Assembly (NCBI GenBank): GCA_016717115.1
Contig: JADKGE010000008.1
Coordinates: 124,001-188,000 of the forward strand
Reading direction: 5' to 3'
Origin: Actinomycetota bacterium
GTDB lineage: Bacteria; Actinomycetota; Actinomycetes; S36-B12
Length of the DNA stretch: 64,000 nucleotides
This document shows positions 33,114-41,115 of this stretch, one piece after another; within the stretch, counting starts at the first letter, position 1, and each line of letters opens with the position of its first letter. Below the pieces are notes generated by a model that had not been told where the DNA came from, did no database searches, and saw only the letters and a program-made list of their open reading frames with translations. Made by a program: the position numbers and the translations under genes.

Positions 33114-34675
33114 TCGCGCCCTGGGTCCGAGCGGGTACGGGATCGGTGCTGGCGCTGCTCCTGATCGGCGGCGCCCTCCCCGATGCTGCAAGCGCGGCGC
33201 CCGACGCTCGGCGGGAACCGATCTCGATGACGGCGCCGGCAGAGGTGCCGGCGTACTCGACCTTCGTCGTCGCCGTTGTGGTCCCCCCGGCGGAGGGACT
33301 GCCCCGGCGGAAGGCCGTTCTGACAGGTTCGAGGGGCGGCACCACGTTCGCCCCCGTCGCCTCGTGGCCGGTTGCCGGGCTGGGTCGGCACTCCCTGGTC
33401 GTCTCGTCCGGTACGACGCCCGGTCGGCTGTGGCTGCGAACGGTGGTCACGGGCAAGGGCCTGCGCCCTCAGACGCGGACGATCAGCATCCGTGTCACGA
33501 ATCCCTACCGGCCAAGCGTGCCCGGCGACGTGGAGATACCTGAGCAGGGGATCACCGTGCCGGGCACCCTCTTCGGCAATCACCCGGTCGCCGGGGTGCC
33601 GGAGTTCGCGGCCGCCGTGCGCCTGTGGGACACAAGCACGTCCTGGAACCAGATCGAGAAGGCCCGCGGCCAGTATTCGTGGGACGCCCTCGACCGGGCC
33701 GTGGCCGTGGCCGAACGGGCCGACCAAGAGGTGCTTCTCGTCCTCGGCGGCACCCCCGCGTGGGCGGCCGTGGCGGCTGCGCCGGGCAGTGAGTTCGCGG
33801 GGGTGGGCTCATCGATGCCGATGACCGATGCGGTCCTGTTCGAGGAGTACGTGCGCGCGGTCGTCACCCGGTACGGCCCGCGCATCCAGGCGTACCAGAT
33901 CTGGAACGAGGCCAACATCGCTTCCTTCTGGCGCGGGACGCCGCAGCTGATGGCCGACCTCACCGCTCGTGCGTACCGCGTGATCAAGGAGGCCCAGCCA
34001 GGGGCGACCGTCGTGGCCGCATCGACGGGCTCGCGCTGGGTCAAGGGGTTCACGGAGTTCTACCCCGCCTACCTCGCCTCGCTCGCCGACGTCGGGTGGC
34101 CGATCGACGCGTACTCCGTGCACCTGTACCCCTTGGCCACCGGCACGCCGCGCGACCGCTCCTACCTCCTTGGTCTCATGCGAACGGCGCTACGCATCGC
34201 GGCTGCGCCGGCGAAGCCCATCTGGGAGACCGAGATCAACTACGGCGTGACGAATCCGGGCCTGGGCGAGACGGCCCGCGCAATCCCGGCGGAGGACATT
34301 CCCGAGTACGTCTCGCGCACCTACCTCGACTCGCTTCGCTACGGGATCGCCCGCACCTACTGGTACGCCTGGACACCGGAGTACCGGCTGCTGGGGATCC
34401 AGATGTGGAACGGCTACCCGGCGAGTGTCGCGTATCACCAGGTGCGCGACTGGGTGGTCGGTGCCACCTTCACTGGATGCACCACCAGCGGAGTCGTCGT
34501 CCAGTGCAGTTTCGATCGCGGAGGCGGCCCGTTCTACGTCGCGTACACCGACGACGCGTCCACCACACAGGTGCCCGCGCCCGCGGGCGTGTCGGTCGTC
34601 ACCACGCTGGAGGGCGCCACGAGCCCGGCCGGCGCCGCCGTCACCGTGGGGGGAACCCCGGTGCGGATCTCCTGA
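33110..34675 (+). CDS. Secreted clan-A glycoside hydrolase (GH39/GH5-like)
   Basis: A 521-residue exported protein. The signal peptide has a basic start, hydrophobic core SVLALLLIGGALPDA and probable cleavage after ASA at about 29. A beta-rich N-terminal domain (to ~135) precedes a TIM barrel. The acid/base is E267 in YQIWNEANI and the nucleophile E375 in IWETEINYG, the clan-A pattern. Conserved HLYPLATG and AWTPEY lie between and after. The C-terminal ~75 residues look like an additional sheet domain. Substrate unknown; PslG-like exopolysaccharide hydrolases share this pattern. Convergent with tetR, sharing a TGATCA at the stops. Confidence 0.8.
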   Translation: MIAPWVRAGTGSVLALLLIGGALPDAASAAPDARREPISMTAPAEVPAYSTFVVAVVVPPAEGLPRRKAVLTGSRGGTTFAPVASWPVAGLGRHSLVVSSGTTPGRLWLRTVVTGKGLRPQTRTISIRVTNPYRPSVPGDVEIPEQGITVPGTLFGNHPVAGVPEFAAAVRLWDTSTSWNQIEKARGQYSWDALDRAVAVAERADQEVLLVLGGTPAWAAVAAAPGSEFAGVGSSMPMTDAVLFEEYVRAVVTRYGPRIQAYQIWNEANIASFWRGTPQLMADLTARAYRVIKEAQPGATVVAASTGSRWVKGFTEFYPAYLASLADVGWPIDAYSVHLYPLATGTPRDRSYLLGLMRTALRIAAAPAKPIWETEINYGVTNPGLGETARAIPAEDIPEYVSRTYLDSLRYGIARTYWYAWTPEYRLLGIQMWNGYPASVAYHQVRDWVVGATFTGCTTSGVVVQCSFDRGGGPFYVAYTDDASTTQVPAPAGVSVVTTLEGATSPAGAAVTVGGTPVRIS

Positions 34676-35260
34676 TCACCGGCGCGTGACTCCGGCAACG
34701 AGCAGCCGGGCGAGCACCTCGAGGTTCCGGCGGTGCTGGACGGACGACGTCGCTCCGTAGGCGGCTCCGTGCCCGGCCTGCATGAGGGCTGCGACGAAGC
34801 CGGAGCGGCTGATCCGCGCACCGGCGAGGTCGATCTCGCCGGTGCGGGACGCGCCGACGACGACTCCCGTCAGGATCGATCGGTAGGCCTCGTCCGCGAG
34901 CTCGGTGGCCGTCCGCGACGTCTCTTCGCTGGAGGCGAGGAGGTCGGCTGCGTGGGGGGAGCTGTGGACCAGGTCGAAGACGCGGGAGAACTTCGCACTG
35001 AGGACGTCCGTGATCCGCTGCTCGAGGCTGCCCTCCTCGGCTGCGGCGGCGCGGGCTTCGGCGAGGATGCCTGCGAGCACGTCGTCGACGACCGCGGCGA
35101 AGACGGCCTGCTTGTCGACGAAGTAGGCGTACAGGGTCGGCTTGGCGACACCGGCCTCGGCCGCGAGCTGGTCCATGGACGTCCGCCGGAATCCGTAGGC
35201 GGCGAAGAGCACCGTGGCCGCCTCGATGATTCGGGCGCGTCGAGCCGCGTCGAGCGCCAT
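34676..35260 (-). CDS. TetR-family transcriptional regulator
   Basis: A 194-residue repressor. The N-terminal helix-turn-helix RIIEAATVLFAAYGFRRTSMDQLAAEAGVAKPTLYAYFVDKQAVFAAVV is the classic TetR DNA-binding domain, and the C-terminal ligand/dimer domain is variable. ATG 35260 is favoured by AAAGGAG 5 nt upstream (an in-frame GTG at 35266 lies inside that site). It is divergent from an SDR gene and an inverted repeat spans both promoters, so it probably represses itself and the reductase. Inducer unknown. Confidence 0.9.
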   Translation of the reverse strand: MALDAARRARIIEAATVLFAAYGFRRTSMDQLAAEAGVAKPTLYAYFVDKQAVFAAVVDDVLAGILAEARAAAAEEGSLEQRITDVLSAKFSRVFDLVHSSPHAADLLASSEETSRTATELADEAYRSILTGVVVGASRTGEIDLAGARISRSGFVAALMQAGHGAAYGATSSVQHRRNLEVLARLLVAGVTRR

Positions 35261-35276
35261 CTCCACTCCTTTGACG

Positions 35277-35310
35277 ATACTGAACTATATGAACTAATGT
35301 GGTTCAGTAT
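35277..35310. promoter_or_regulatory. TetR operator over divergent promoters
   Basis: Perfect 9-bp inverted arms ATACTGAAC (35277-35285) and GTTCAGTAT (35302-35310) with 16 nt between. Inside them lie TATAGT (minus -10, 35284-35289) and TAATGT (plus -10, 35295-35300). The right arm reaches ATG 35309. Blocking both promoters is inferred. Confidence 0.65.
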
Positions 35311-36367
35311 GACAGACACGCGGCATGAAACGACCGACGACACGGTCGTGGTGACGGGAGCCGCAGGCTTCATCGCCTCGCACCTCGTCAGGCAACTCCT
35401 CGAGGCCGGCTACGTGGTGCGCGGCACCGTGCGAAACCTCGCCAGGCGGGAGGGCTACGCGCACCTGCTGGCCTTGCCGGGGGCCGACGCCCGCCTTGAG
35501 CTCGTGGAGGCTGACCTGACGACGGCAGGCGCGTTCGACGCCGTCGTCGACGGTGCCGCGTTCGTCATGCACACCGCGAGCCCGTACGCCCTGAGCGTCG
35601 CCGATCCGCAAAGGGATCTTGTCGACCCGGCGGTGAAGGGCACGCTGAACGTACTTGAGGCCTGCGCTCGAGCGAGCAGCGTCAGGCGGGTCGTGCTCAC
35701 GTCATCCATGGCGGCCATCACCGACGAGCCGGGTGGTGACCACGTGCTCACGGAGGCCGACTGGAACGACAAGTCGTCGCTGTCGCGCAATCCTTACTAC
35801 TTCTCCAAGGCCGAGGCCGAGCGCGAAGCGTGGGCCTTCATGCGGTCGGTCGATCGGGGATTCGACCTGGTCGTCGTGAACCCCTTCCTGGTCATCGGCC
35901 CCGCCATCGGCCCTGCCTCGAACGAGTCCACGCAGGTCTTCGTCGACCTCCAGCAGGGTGGGTACCCGGGGATCCTCGACCTCACGTGGGGCTTCGTCGA
36001 CGTGCGTGACGTTGCTGACGCGCACGTGAGGGCGATGATCACCCCAGCCGCGTCGGGCCGGTACATCTGCGCGGGCGATGTGCTGAGCATGCGCCAGGTC
36101 GTAGCCGTGCTGCGCGAGTGTCTGCCGAACTCCGGGAAGCTGCCCTCTCGGGGCCTGGACAACTCCCTCGGAACGCGTGTGGTCAAGCTGGCGTCGTACA
36201 CGCAGCCCTCAGGCGCGGGCACCTACCTGCGCACGCACCTCGGCCGGGTGCCCCGCTACGACGCTTCCAAGATCCAGCGCGAGCTGGGCGTCACGTTCCG
36301 CCCGGCGACCGACTCCATCCGGGACACCGTCGACGACCTCGTGGCCAGGGGTCGCATGGCGGACTGA
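35309..36367 (+). CDS. NAD(P)-dependent extended SDR (aldehyde/dihydroflavonol reductase-like)
   Basis: A 352-residue extended short-chain dehydrogenase. TGAAGFIASHLVRQLLEAG (15-33) is the nucleotide-binding glycine motif, SSM at ~125 and YYFSK the catalytic Tyr-Lys pair, and VVNPFLVIGP a family signature. Similar to dihydroflavonol-4-reductase/aldehyde reductases. ATG 35309 lies 8 nt below TAATGT and within the TetR operator. Likely induced by the ligand of the divergent TetR regulator; the aldehyde or ketone substrate is unknown. Confidence 0.86.
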   Translation: MTDTRHETTDDTVVVTGAAGFIASHLVRQLLEAGYVVRGTVRNLARREGYAHLLALPGADARLELVEADLTTAGAFDAVVDGAAFVMHTASPYALSVADPQRDLVDPAVKGTLNVLEACARASSVRRVVLTSSMAAITDEPGGDHVLTEADWNDKSSLSRNPYYFSKAEAEREAWAFMRSVDRGFDLVVVNPFLVIGPAIGPASNESTQVFVDLQQGGYPGILDLTWGFVDVRDVADAHVRAMITPAASGRYICAGDVLSMRQVVAVLRECLPNSGKLPSRGLDNSLGTRVVKLASYTQPSGAGTYLRTHLGRVPRYDASKIQRELGVTFRPATDSIRDTVDDLVARGRMAD

Positions 36368-36376
36368 GGTGGCGCC

Positions 36377-36382
36377 TAGGGT
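36377..36382 (+). promoter_or_regulatory. Leaderless -10 box of a small membrane protein gene
   Basis: TAGGGT, 6 nt before ATG 36389. Confidence 0.5.
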
Positions 36383-36388
36383 GTCGCC

Positions 36389-36808
36389 ATGACCCCCCAG
36401 ACCACCGCACGAATCGCGGCCGCCATCTTCGCCGCAGTGGCCGCCTTCCAGGTTCTCGTGGCCCTGGGTGCTCCCTGGGGAGCCTTCACCCAGGGAGGGG
36501 GCACCGACGGCGCGCTGCCCGTCGTCGGCCGGGGGATCGCCGCGGTGTCGGCGCTGATCGTGCTCGTCATGGCGGGGGCGATGCTGGCCCGGGCGGGACT
36601 GGGACCGTTCCGGTCCGCCCCACGGGTCGTCATCACGGTGCTGGCCTGGCTCACCACGATCTACAGCGGGCTGGCGGTGATCGTCAACATCATCACGCCT
36701 TCGGTGCCCGAACGTGCCGTGTGGGCACCGGTGAGCATCGTCCTGTTCGTGCTGGTCGTGCTGACGATGGCCAAGACCAGGAGCGCCGCGGCGCAGGAGG
36801 CTTCGTGA
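36389..36808 (+). CDS. Small four-helix membrane protein
   Basis: A 139-residue protein with four hydrophobic segments: IAAAIFAAVAAFQVLVALGA, IAAVSALIVLVMAGAMLA, VVITVLAWLTTIYSGLAVIV and SIVLFVLVVLTMA. No conserved charged motif points to a transporter. A 21-nt gap after the SDR gene, with its own TAGGGT box, suggests separate transcription. Function unknown. Confidence 0.75.
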   Translation: MTPQTTARIAAAIFAAVAAFQVLVALGAPWGAFTQGGGTDGALPVVGRGIAAVSALIVLVMAGAMLARAGLGPFRSAPRVVITVLAWLTTIYSGLAVIVNIITPSVPERAVWAPVSIVLFVLVVLTMAKTRSAAAQEAS

Positions 36809-36860
36809 GGCAGGGTCCGTCGGGTACTGTCGCCGCGCGGGGCCGACGAGAGGACGAATC

Positions 36861-37337
36861 ATGAACGGGATCAGCACCTTTCTGTGGTTCGATGATCAGG
36901 CCCTCGAGGCCGCGCAGCATTACGTGTCGATCTTCCCGAACTCGCGCATCCTGGGTGACGCTGCCTACGCGGAGAACACTCCCGGTGAGGCCGGCACGGT
37001 GATGACCGTGTCCTTCCAGATCGACGGGCGGGACTTCACCGCCCTCAACGGCGGCCCGCTGTACCGCTTCACGCCGGCGATCTCCTTCCCCGTCTCGTGC
37101 GCGGACCAGGCCGAGGTCGACTACTTCTGGGAACGGCTCACCGAGGGCGGCGGCGAGGGTGGCCAATGCGGCTGGCTGACCGACCGGTTCGGCGTCAGCT
37201 GGCAGGTGGTGCCCGAGGCGCTCTTCGGCTACATCGGCGGCCCGGATCCCGACGGCGCCGCTCGCGCCATGCAGGCGATGCTGGGGATGGGAAAGCTCGA
37301 CATCGAGGTGCTTCGAACCGCCTACGAGGGTTCGTAG
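36861..37337 (+). CDS. VOC-superfamily PhnB-like protein
   Basis: A 158-residue glyoxalase-fold protein with WFDDQALEAAQHYVSIFPNSRI and the repeated beta-alpha-beta-beta-beta units, ending in DIEVLRTAYEGS. The family is often annotated as 3-demethylubiquinone-9 3-methyltransferase, which is misleading; metal-binding residues and function are uncertain. GAGAGGA precedes ATG 36861. A TACTGT box near 36823 may be the promoter. A strong hairpin follows. Confidence 0.82.
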   Translation: MNGISTFLWFDDQALEAAQHYVSIFPNSRILGDAAYAENTPGEAGTVMTVSFQIDGRDFTALNGGPLYRFTPAISFPVSCADQAEVDYFWERLTEGGGEGGQCGWLTDRFGVSWQVVPEALFGYIGGPDPDGAARAMQAMLGMGKLDIEVLRTAYEGS

Positions 37338-37351
37338 CCGCCAGCGCCGAG

Positions 37352-37401
37352 ACCTGCAGCAAGCGTCGCACGGCTGCCCGGGTGTGACGTCTGCTGCAGG
37401 T
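37352..37401 (+). terminator. Long imperfect hairpin after the PhnB-like gene
   Basis: Outer arms ACCTGCAGCA (37352-37361) and TGCTGCAGGT (37392-37401) pair perfectly. The inner arms add about 9 more pairs, including G-U pairs, with one mismatch and a 9-10-nt loop. No U-tract follows. Likely intrinsic terminator. Confidence 0.6.
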
Positions 37402-37437
37402 GTCGACTCGACGGCGGACAGCGACGATGATTGACGT

Positions 37438-38400
37438 GTGTGCTGGCCGGACGTTGTGCCTTGGCTGCGTTCCGGGGACCCGTCGATCGCGTGGCAGGTG
37501 GAACGAGAGGTCCTGGCGGAGCCCGAGTCGGTGTGGCGTGCGACTCGTCAGCGGGTCGCGGACGACGGCTGGGGCGGACGCATCCTCGAGCATCGGACCA
37601 GTGACGGCCTCTGGGCCGGTGCCCTCTACTCCCCGAAGTGGACGTCGACCTTCTACAGCATGCAGACCCTTGCCGGTCTCGGCCTGCCGTGCGACGACCC
37701 GCGTGCGCGAGCCACTGCCAGCCTGCTCCTCGAGCGCGGGGTGCGGGCCGATGGCTCCGTCGCCCTGTGGTCGACGGACTCACCCGACACCTGCGTCGCT
37801 GGCATGCTGCTCAGGACGGTGGCCTCGTTCGGGCTGAGCGACGACGCTCGCACGCGCGCTGTCGTTCATCACCTGCTGGATCAACAACTGGCTGATGGCG
37901 GCTGGAACTGTCGGCGGGCCCGGGGGGCCACTCACTCGTCCTTCCACACGACCCTCAGCGTGCTCGAGGGGCTTGACGCCTGGAGCGCGAACACGGGCGG
38001 CGAGAGGATGGATGTCCCGCCGGCCGAGGCGGCCGGCCGGGAGTTCCTCCTCGTCCACCGACTGTTCCGTTCCCACCGCGACGGCGCGGTCGTGAGCGAC
38101 GCGATGACGCGCTTCTCCTACCCGCGCTACTGGTACTACGACATCCTGCGGGCCCTCGAGTACCTGGCGGCATCCGGCGCCGCGCCGGATGCCCGCTGCG
38201 TGGACGCGGTCGACATCGTGCTCGGTCGGCGGGGCCGTGACGGGCGGTGGAGGCTCGGTCCTCGGCACGGCGGAAGGACGTGGCTGGTCATGGAGCGGGG
38301 TGGCGAGCCCAGCCGGCGGGTGACCCTGGGTGCCCTTCGTGTGCTGACGTGGTGGGATCACTCGTCCGCGCTCGCGGAACCGGGGAGGATGGCCACGTGA
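37438..38400 (+). CDS. Prenyltransferase/squalene-cyclase repeat protein
   Basis: A 320-residue soluble protein with alpha-toroid-like repeats: WGGRILEHRTSDGLWAGALYSPKWTSTFYSMQTLAGLGLP, ADGSVALWS, LADGGWNCR and GRRGRDGRWRLGPRHGG resemble the QW repeats of squalene-hopene and other terpene cyclases. At 320 residues it is about half a squalene-hopene cyclase, and the DXDD catalytic motif is not seen. It may be a repeat-family protein of unknown enzymology. GTG 37438 is the best start. It couples to the GNAT gene by GTGA. Confidence 0.7.
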   Translation: MCWPDVVPWLRSGDPSIAWQVEREVLAEPESVWRATRQRVADDGWGGRILEHRTSDGLWAGALYSPKWTSTFYSMQTLAGLGLPCDDPRARATASLLLERGVRADGSVALWSTDSPDTCVAGMLLRTVASFGLSDDARTRAVVHHLLDQQLADGGWNCRRARGATHSSFHTTLSVLEGLDAWSANTGGERMDVPPAEAAGREFLLVHRLFRSHRDGAVVSDAMTRFSYPRYWYYDILRALEYLAASGAAPDARCVDAVDIVLGRRGRDGRWRLGPRHGGRTWLVMERGGEPSRRVTLGALRVLTWWDHSSALAEPGRMAT

Positions 38401-38993
38401 AGCCGACATTCAGGGTCGAGACCAGCGCGGATCGGGCGCAGGTGCGCCGCCTCGTGGAGGCGGCGTTCGGGGACGAGGGGCCGGTGATCGCCGACCTCAT
38501 CGATGTCCTGCGCGTCCATCCGTGCGGACGTGACCACCTGTCGTTGGTGGCTGACGTCGAGGGGCGGACGGTCGGTCACGCGATGCTGACGCGAGGCCGG
38601 CTGGACACGTTCCGCCGGCTCGTCGACGTCGCTGTGCTGGCGCCGGTGGCGGTGGATCCGCCGCATCACGGCCAGGGCGTAGGCAGTGCTCTCGTTCGTC
38701 ATGCGCTCGAGGTGGCGTCGCAGGCCGGCTTCCCCGCTGTGTTCCTCGAGGGCGATCCGGCCTACTACGGGCGGCTGGGCTTCGTGGCCGGCAAGCCGCT
38801 CGGCTTCCGCAAGCCCTCGATCCGTATCCCGGACGACGCCTTCCAGGTGGTGCTGCTGCCCGGGTACGAGGAGTGGATGACGGGGACCCTCGTCTACGCC
38901 GAGCCGTTCTGGGACCTCGACTGCGTGGGCCTGCGTGACCCTGCGTTCCTCGACTGGCTGGGCGCGGAGGTCGTAGCGGGTCGTCAGTGGTGA
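38397..38993 (+). CDS. GNAT-family N-acetyltransferase
   Basis: A 198-residue acetyltransferase of YhbS-like type. The acetyl-CoA loop is VDPPHHGQGVGSALVRHALEVA (the Q/RxxGxG/A motif), followed by FLEGDPAYYGRLGF. GTG 38397 overlaps the stop of the prenyltransferase-repeat gene. The C-terminal ~50 residues (LPGYEEWMTGTLVYAEPFW) are typical of YhbS-like proteins. Substrate unknown. Confidence 0.85.
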   Translation: MKPTFRVETSADRAQVRRLVEAAFGDEGPVIADLIDVLRVHPCGRDHLSLVADVEGRTVGHAMLTRGRLDTFRRLVDVAVLAPVAVDPPHHGQGVGSALVRHALEVASQAGFPAVFLEGDPAYYGRLGFVAGKPLGFRKPSIRIPDDAFQVVLLPGYEEWMTGTLVYAEPFWDLDCVGLRDPAFLDWLGAEVVAGRQW

Positions 38994-39030
38994 GGGACAC
39001 CGCGGACGTCGCGGGGCCTGCCCCGATCGG

Positions 39031-39669
39031 CTAGGTCGCGAACGCGCTCACGCCCAAGGCGACGGCCATCGCGACGACGAGGCCGTATCCGAACACCGCC
39101 GTACCGCGACGCAGGCCCGGTCCGAGACGCGGGCCGAGGAACGCACCGCCGAGACCGAGCACGAGCTGCCACGAGACCGAGCCGAGGAACACTCCGGTGA
39201 CGAACAGCAGACCGCTGCCGGGTCCCGTCATACGTCCACCAAGGCCGGCAGCGAGAGCGACGAAGTACAGGGCGGTCAGCGGATTGATGGCCGTGAGCCC
39301 GAAGAAGCGCCAGAAGGCGCCCATCACGCCCTTGCCCTCGCGGGAACCGGTGTCGTCGAGGTCCTTCGCTGGGTCGGTGCGCAGCGCCCCGATCATGCCG
39401 CGCAGTCCGATCGCGAGAAGCACGAGTGCGGCGACGATCTTCACGGTCGTCTCGCGACCGGTCAGCAGACTCGACACGAGAGTGCCCGCGAGGAGGGCCA
39501 ACGTGGCGTACACGAGGTCGACGGTCGCGACGCCGAAGGCGGCGGCGGCCGCGGAGGCGTGCCCACGGCGAAGGCCCTCGGTGATGAGCAGGACCCCGAT
39601 GGCGCCGAGGGGCACCGCGATGGCGAGGCCCGCGAGCACACCGGCGACCAGCGCGCCCACAGGATCCAC
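39031..39669 (-). CDS. LysE-family amino-acid exporter
   Basis: A 212-residue six-helix transporter. The N-terminal VPLGAIGVLLITEGLRRG motif and the GLTAINPLTALYFVAL segment are family hallmarks (LysE/RhtB). It exports amino acids or similar compounds across the cytoplasmic membrane. GTG 39669 has CATGCT six nt upstream, a weak -10. No LysG-type regulator is adjacent, so substrate and inducer are unknown. Confidence 0.85.
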   Translation of the reverse strand: MDPVGALVAGVLAGLAIAVPLGAIGVLLITEGLRRGHASAAAAAFGVATVDLVYATLALLAGTLVSSLLTGRETTVKIVAALVLLAIGLRGMIGALRTDPAKDLDDTGSREGKGVMGAFWRFFGLTAINPLTALYFVALAAGLGGRMTGPGSGLLFVTGVFLGSVSWQLVLGLGGAFLGPRLGPGLRRGTAVFGYGLVVAMAVALGVSAFAT

Positions 39670-39751
39670 GGCGCAAGCATGGCAGTCGCCCTGACGGGGC
39701 CCTGTCGAAGCCCACGCGCGGGCAGCGGGGTTGGGCTGGAGATACTGAACC

Positions 39752-40603
39752 GTGACCGATTCCCCGGAGTCGTCGGCAACGAGCCTGACGGACCTGCCCG
39801 TGGACCAGCGCACAGCGCTCCTCGCAGCCGCGCCCAACTTCCGTGATGCCGGGGGACTCGACGCAGGACGTGGTCGCGACCTGCGGTCGGGCACCTTCTT
39901 CAGAACCGGGCAGCTGGTCGCGATGGACGCGGCGGCCCAGGCGGCCCTCACGTCCCTGGGTATCGCGCGGGTGTTCGATCTGCGGACCGAGGCCGAGCGC
40001 GTCGGCGGCCCCGACACGCTGCCGCTGCACGTCGAGCTGGTGATCGCGGACGTTCTTGCCGACACTCCCCACAGTGGCGCCACGGCGGTGGCCGCTCTTG
40101 GCAACAGCCGCGGCAGGGGGTTCCCGGTGGACGAGATCGATGCGGTCATCGGGGGAGGTCGGGCCAAGGACCTCATGATCGACACCTACCGGGACTTCAT
40201 CCAGCTCCCGTCGGCCAACGCGGCCTACCGAGCTCTGGTCTCCTCGGTGATTCACGACTCCGGTGCGGTCGCCTTCCACTGCACGGCGGGCAAGGACCGC
40301 ACCGGTTGGGCGGCGGCCCTCCTGCAGATGGTGGCGGGCGTCGACGAGACCGCGGTCATGGCCGACTACCTGGCGAGCAACGCCCGCACCGCGGCCCAGT
40401 ACGGCCCCGTGGTCGACGCCTTCGGCGCGGCCGGCGGCGATGCGGCCGCGCTGAGGTGCCTCGTCGACGTCGACGAGGACTACCTCGAGGCGGCCCTCGC
40501 GCAGATGACCGCAACACACGGGGGATGGGAGGCCTACCTCGGCAACGGACTGGGGCTCAGCGCGGCCGAGATGGACACCCTGACGGAGCGGCTCCTCGCC
40601 TGA
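39752..40603 (+). CDS. Tyrosine/lipid phosphatase family protein
   Basis: A 283-residue cysteine phosphatase of the LipA/MptpB-like family. The opening FRDAGGL and the P-loop HCTAGKDRTG (CX5R with nucleophilic cysteine) are characteristic. An insertion between FDLRTEAER and the P-loop is typical of the actinobacterial type. It would dephosphorylate phosphotyrosine or phosphoinositide. GTG start 39752. Divergent from the lysE-like gene and convergent with ybaK. Confidence 0.87.
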   Translation: MTDSPESSATSLTDLPVDQRTALLAAAPNFRDAGGLDAGRGRDLRSGTFFRTGQLVAMDAAAQAALTSLGIARVFDLRTEAERVGGPDTLPLHVELVIADVLADTPHSGATAVAALGNSRGRGFPVDEIDAVIGGGRAKDLMIDTYRDFIQLPSANAAYRALVSSVIHDSGAVAFHCTAGKDRTGWAAALLQMVAGVDETAVMADYLASNARTAAQYGPVVDAFGAAGGDAAALRCLVDVDEDYLEAALAQMTATHGGWEAYLGNGLGLSAAEMDTLTERLLA

Positions 40604-40616
40604 TCCCCCTCGGGGC

Positions 40617-41099
40617 TCAGGCGCCGATCTCGGCGGCTTCTCCCGCCGTGATGCGCAGCAGTTCGTCGTAGCTCGTCGGGAAGACGTAGTGCGGATGCCC
40701 GCCCGCGGCCCAGACCTCGTCGAACCGGCTCAGGGCGATGTCGACGATCGTGCGCATGGGGTGCGGGTAGCCCACCGGTGCCACGCCGCCGATGGCGAAC
40801 CCCGTCGCCTTGCGCACTTGATCGGCCGACGCCTTGGTGATCTCGCTGACCTCGAGGATCGCGGCCAGCTGCAGCGTGTCGACACGGTGACCGCCGGACG
40901 CGATGACGAGCACCGGCACGCCGTCGCCCAGGAAGATCAGAGAGCTCGCGATCTGGCCCACCTCGATGCCGAGGGCGTCTGCGGCCTCCTTAGCCGTGCG
41001 GGCGCTGTCGTCGAGGGCGCGCACCTCGCCCCGTGCACCGAGCAGAGCCAGTGCCTTGCGCACCTTGATGACGGACTGCTGCTCGCTCTGCTCGCTCAT
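40617..41099 (-). CDS. YbaK/EbsC-family aminoacyl-tRNA deacylase
   Basis: A 160-residue single-domain protein of the Cys-tRNA(Pro)/prolyl-tRNA editing family. The core strand-helix pattern (VPVLVIASGGHRVD, TGFAIGGVAPVGYPHP) and the invariant Lys segment are present. It may hydrolyse mischarged tRNA in trans. ATG 41099 lies 6 nt below TAGCCT. A second YbaK-family gene is at 54076. Confidence 0.82.
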   Translation of the reverse strand: MSEQSEQQSVIKVRKALALLGARGEVRALDDSARTAKEAADALGIEVGQIASSLIFLGDGVPVLVIASGGHRVDTLQLAAILEVSEITKASADQVRKATGFAIGGVAPVGYPHPMRTIVDIALSRFDEVWAAGGHPHYVFPTSYDELLRITAGEAAEIGA

Positions 41100-41105
41100 G
41101 CGTGG

Positions 41106-41111
41106 AGGCTA
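41106..41111 (-). promoter_or_regulatory. Leaderless -10 box of ybaK
   Basis: TAGCCT, 6 nt before ATG 41099. Confidence 0.5.
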
Positions 41112-41115
41112 GTAC

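Noticed and set aside
36861..37337. PhnB-like gene as ubiquinone methyltransferase
   Set aside because: The VOC fold lacks any methyltransferase motif; the historical name is not supported.
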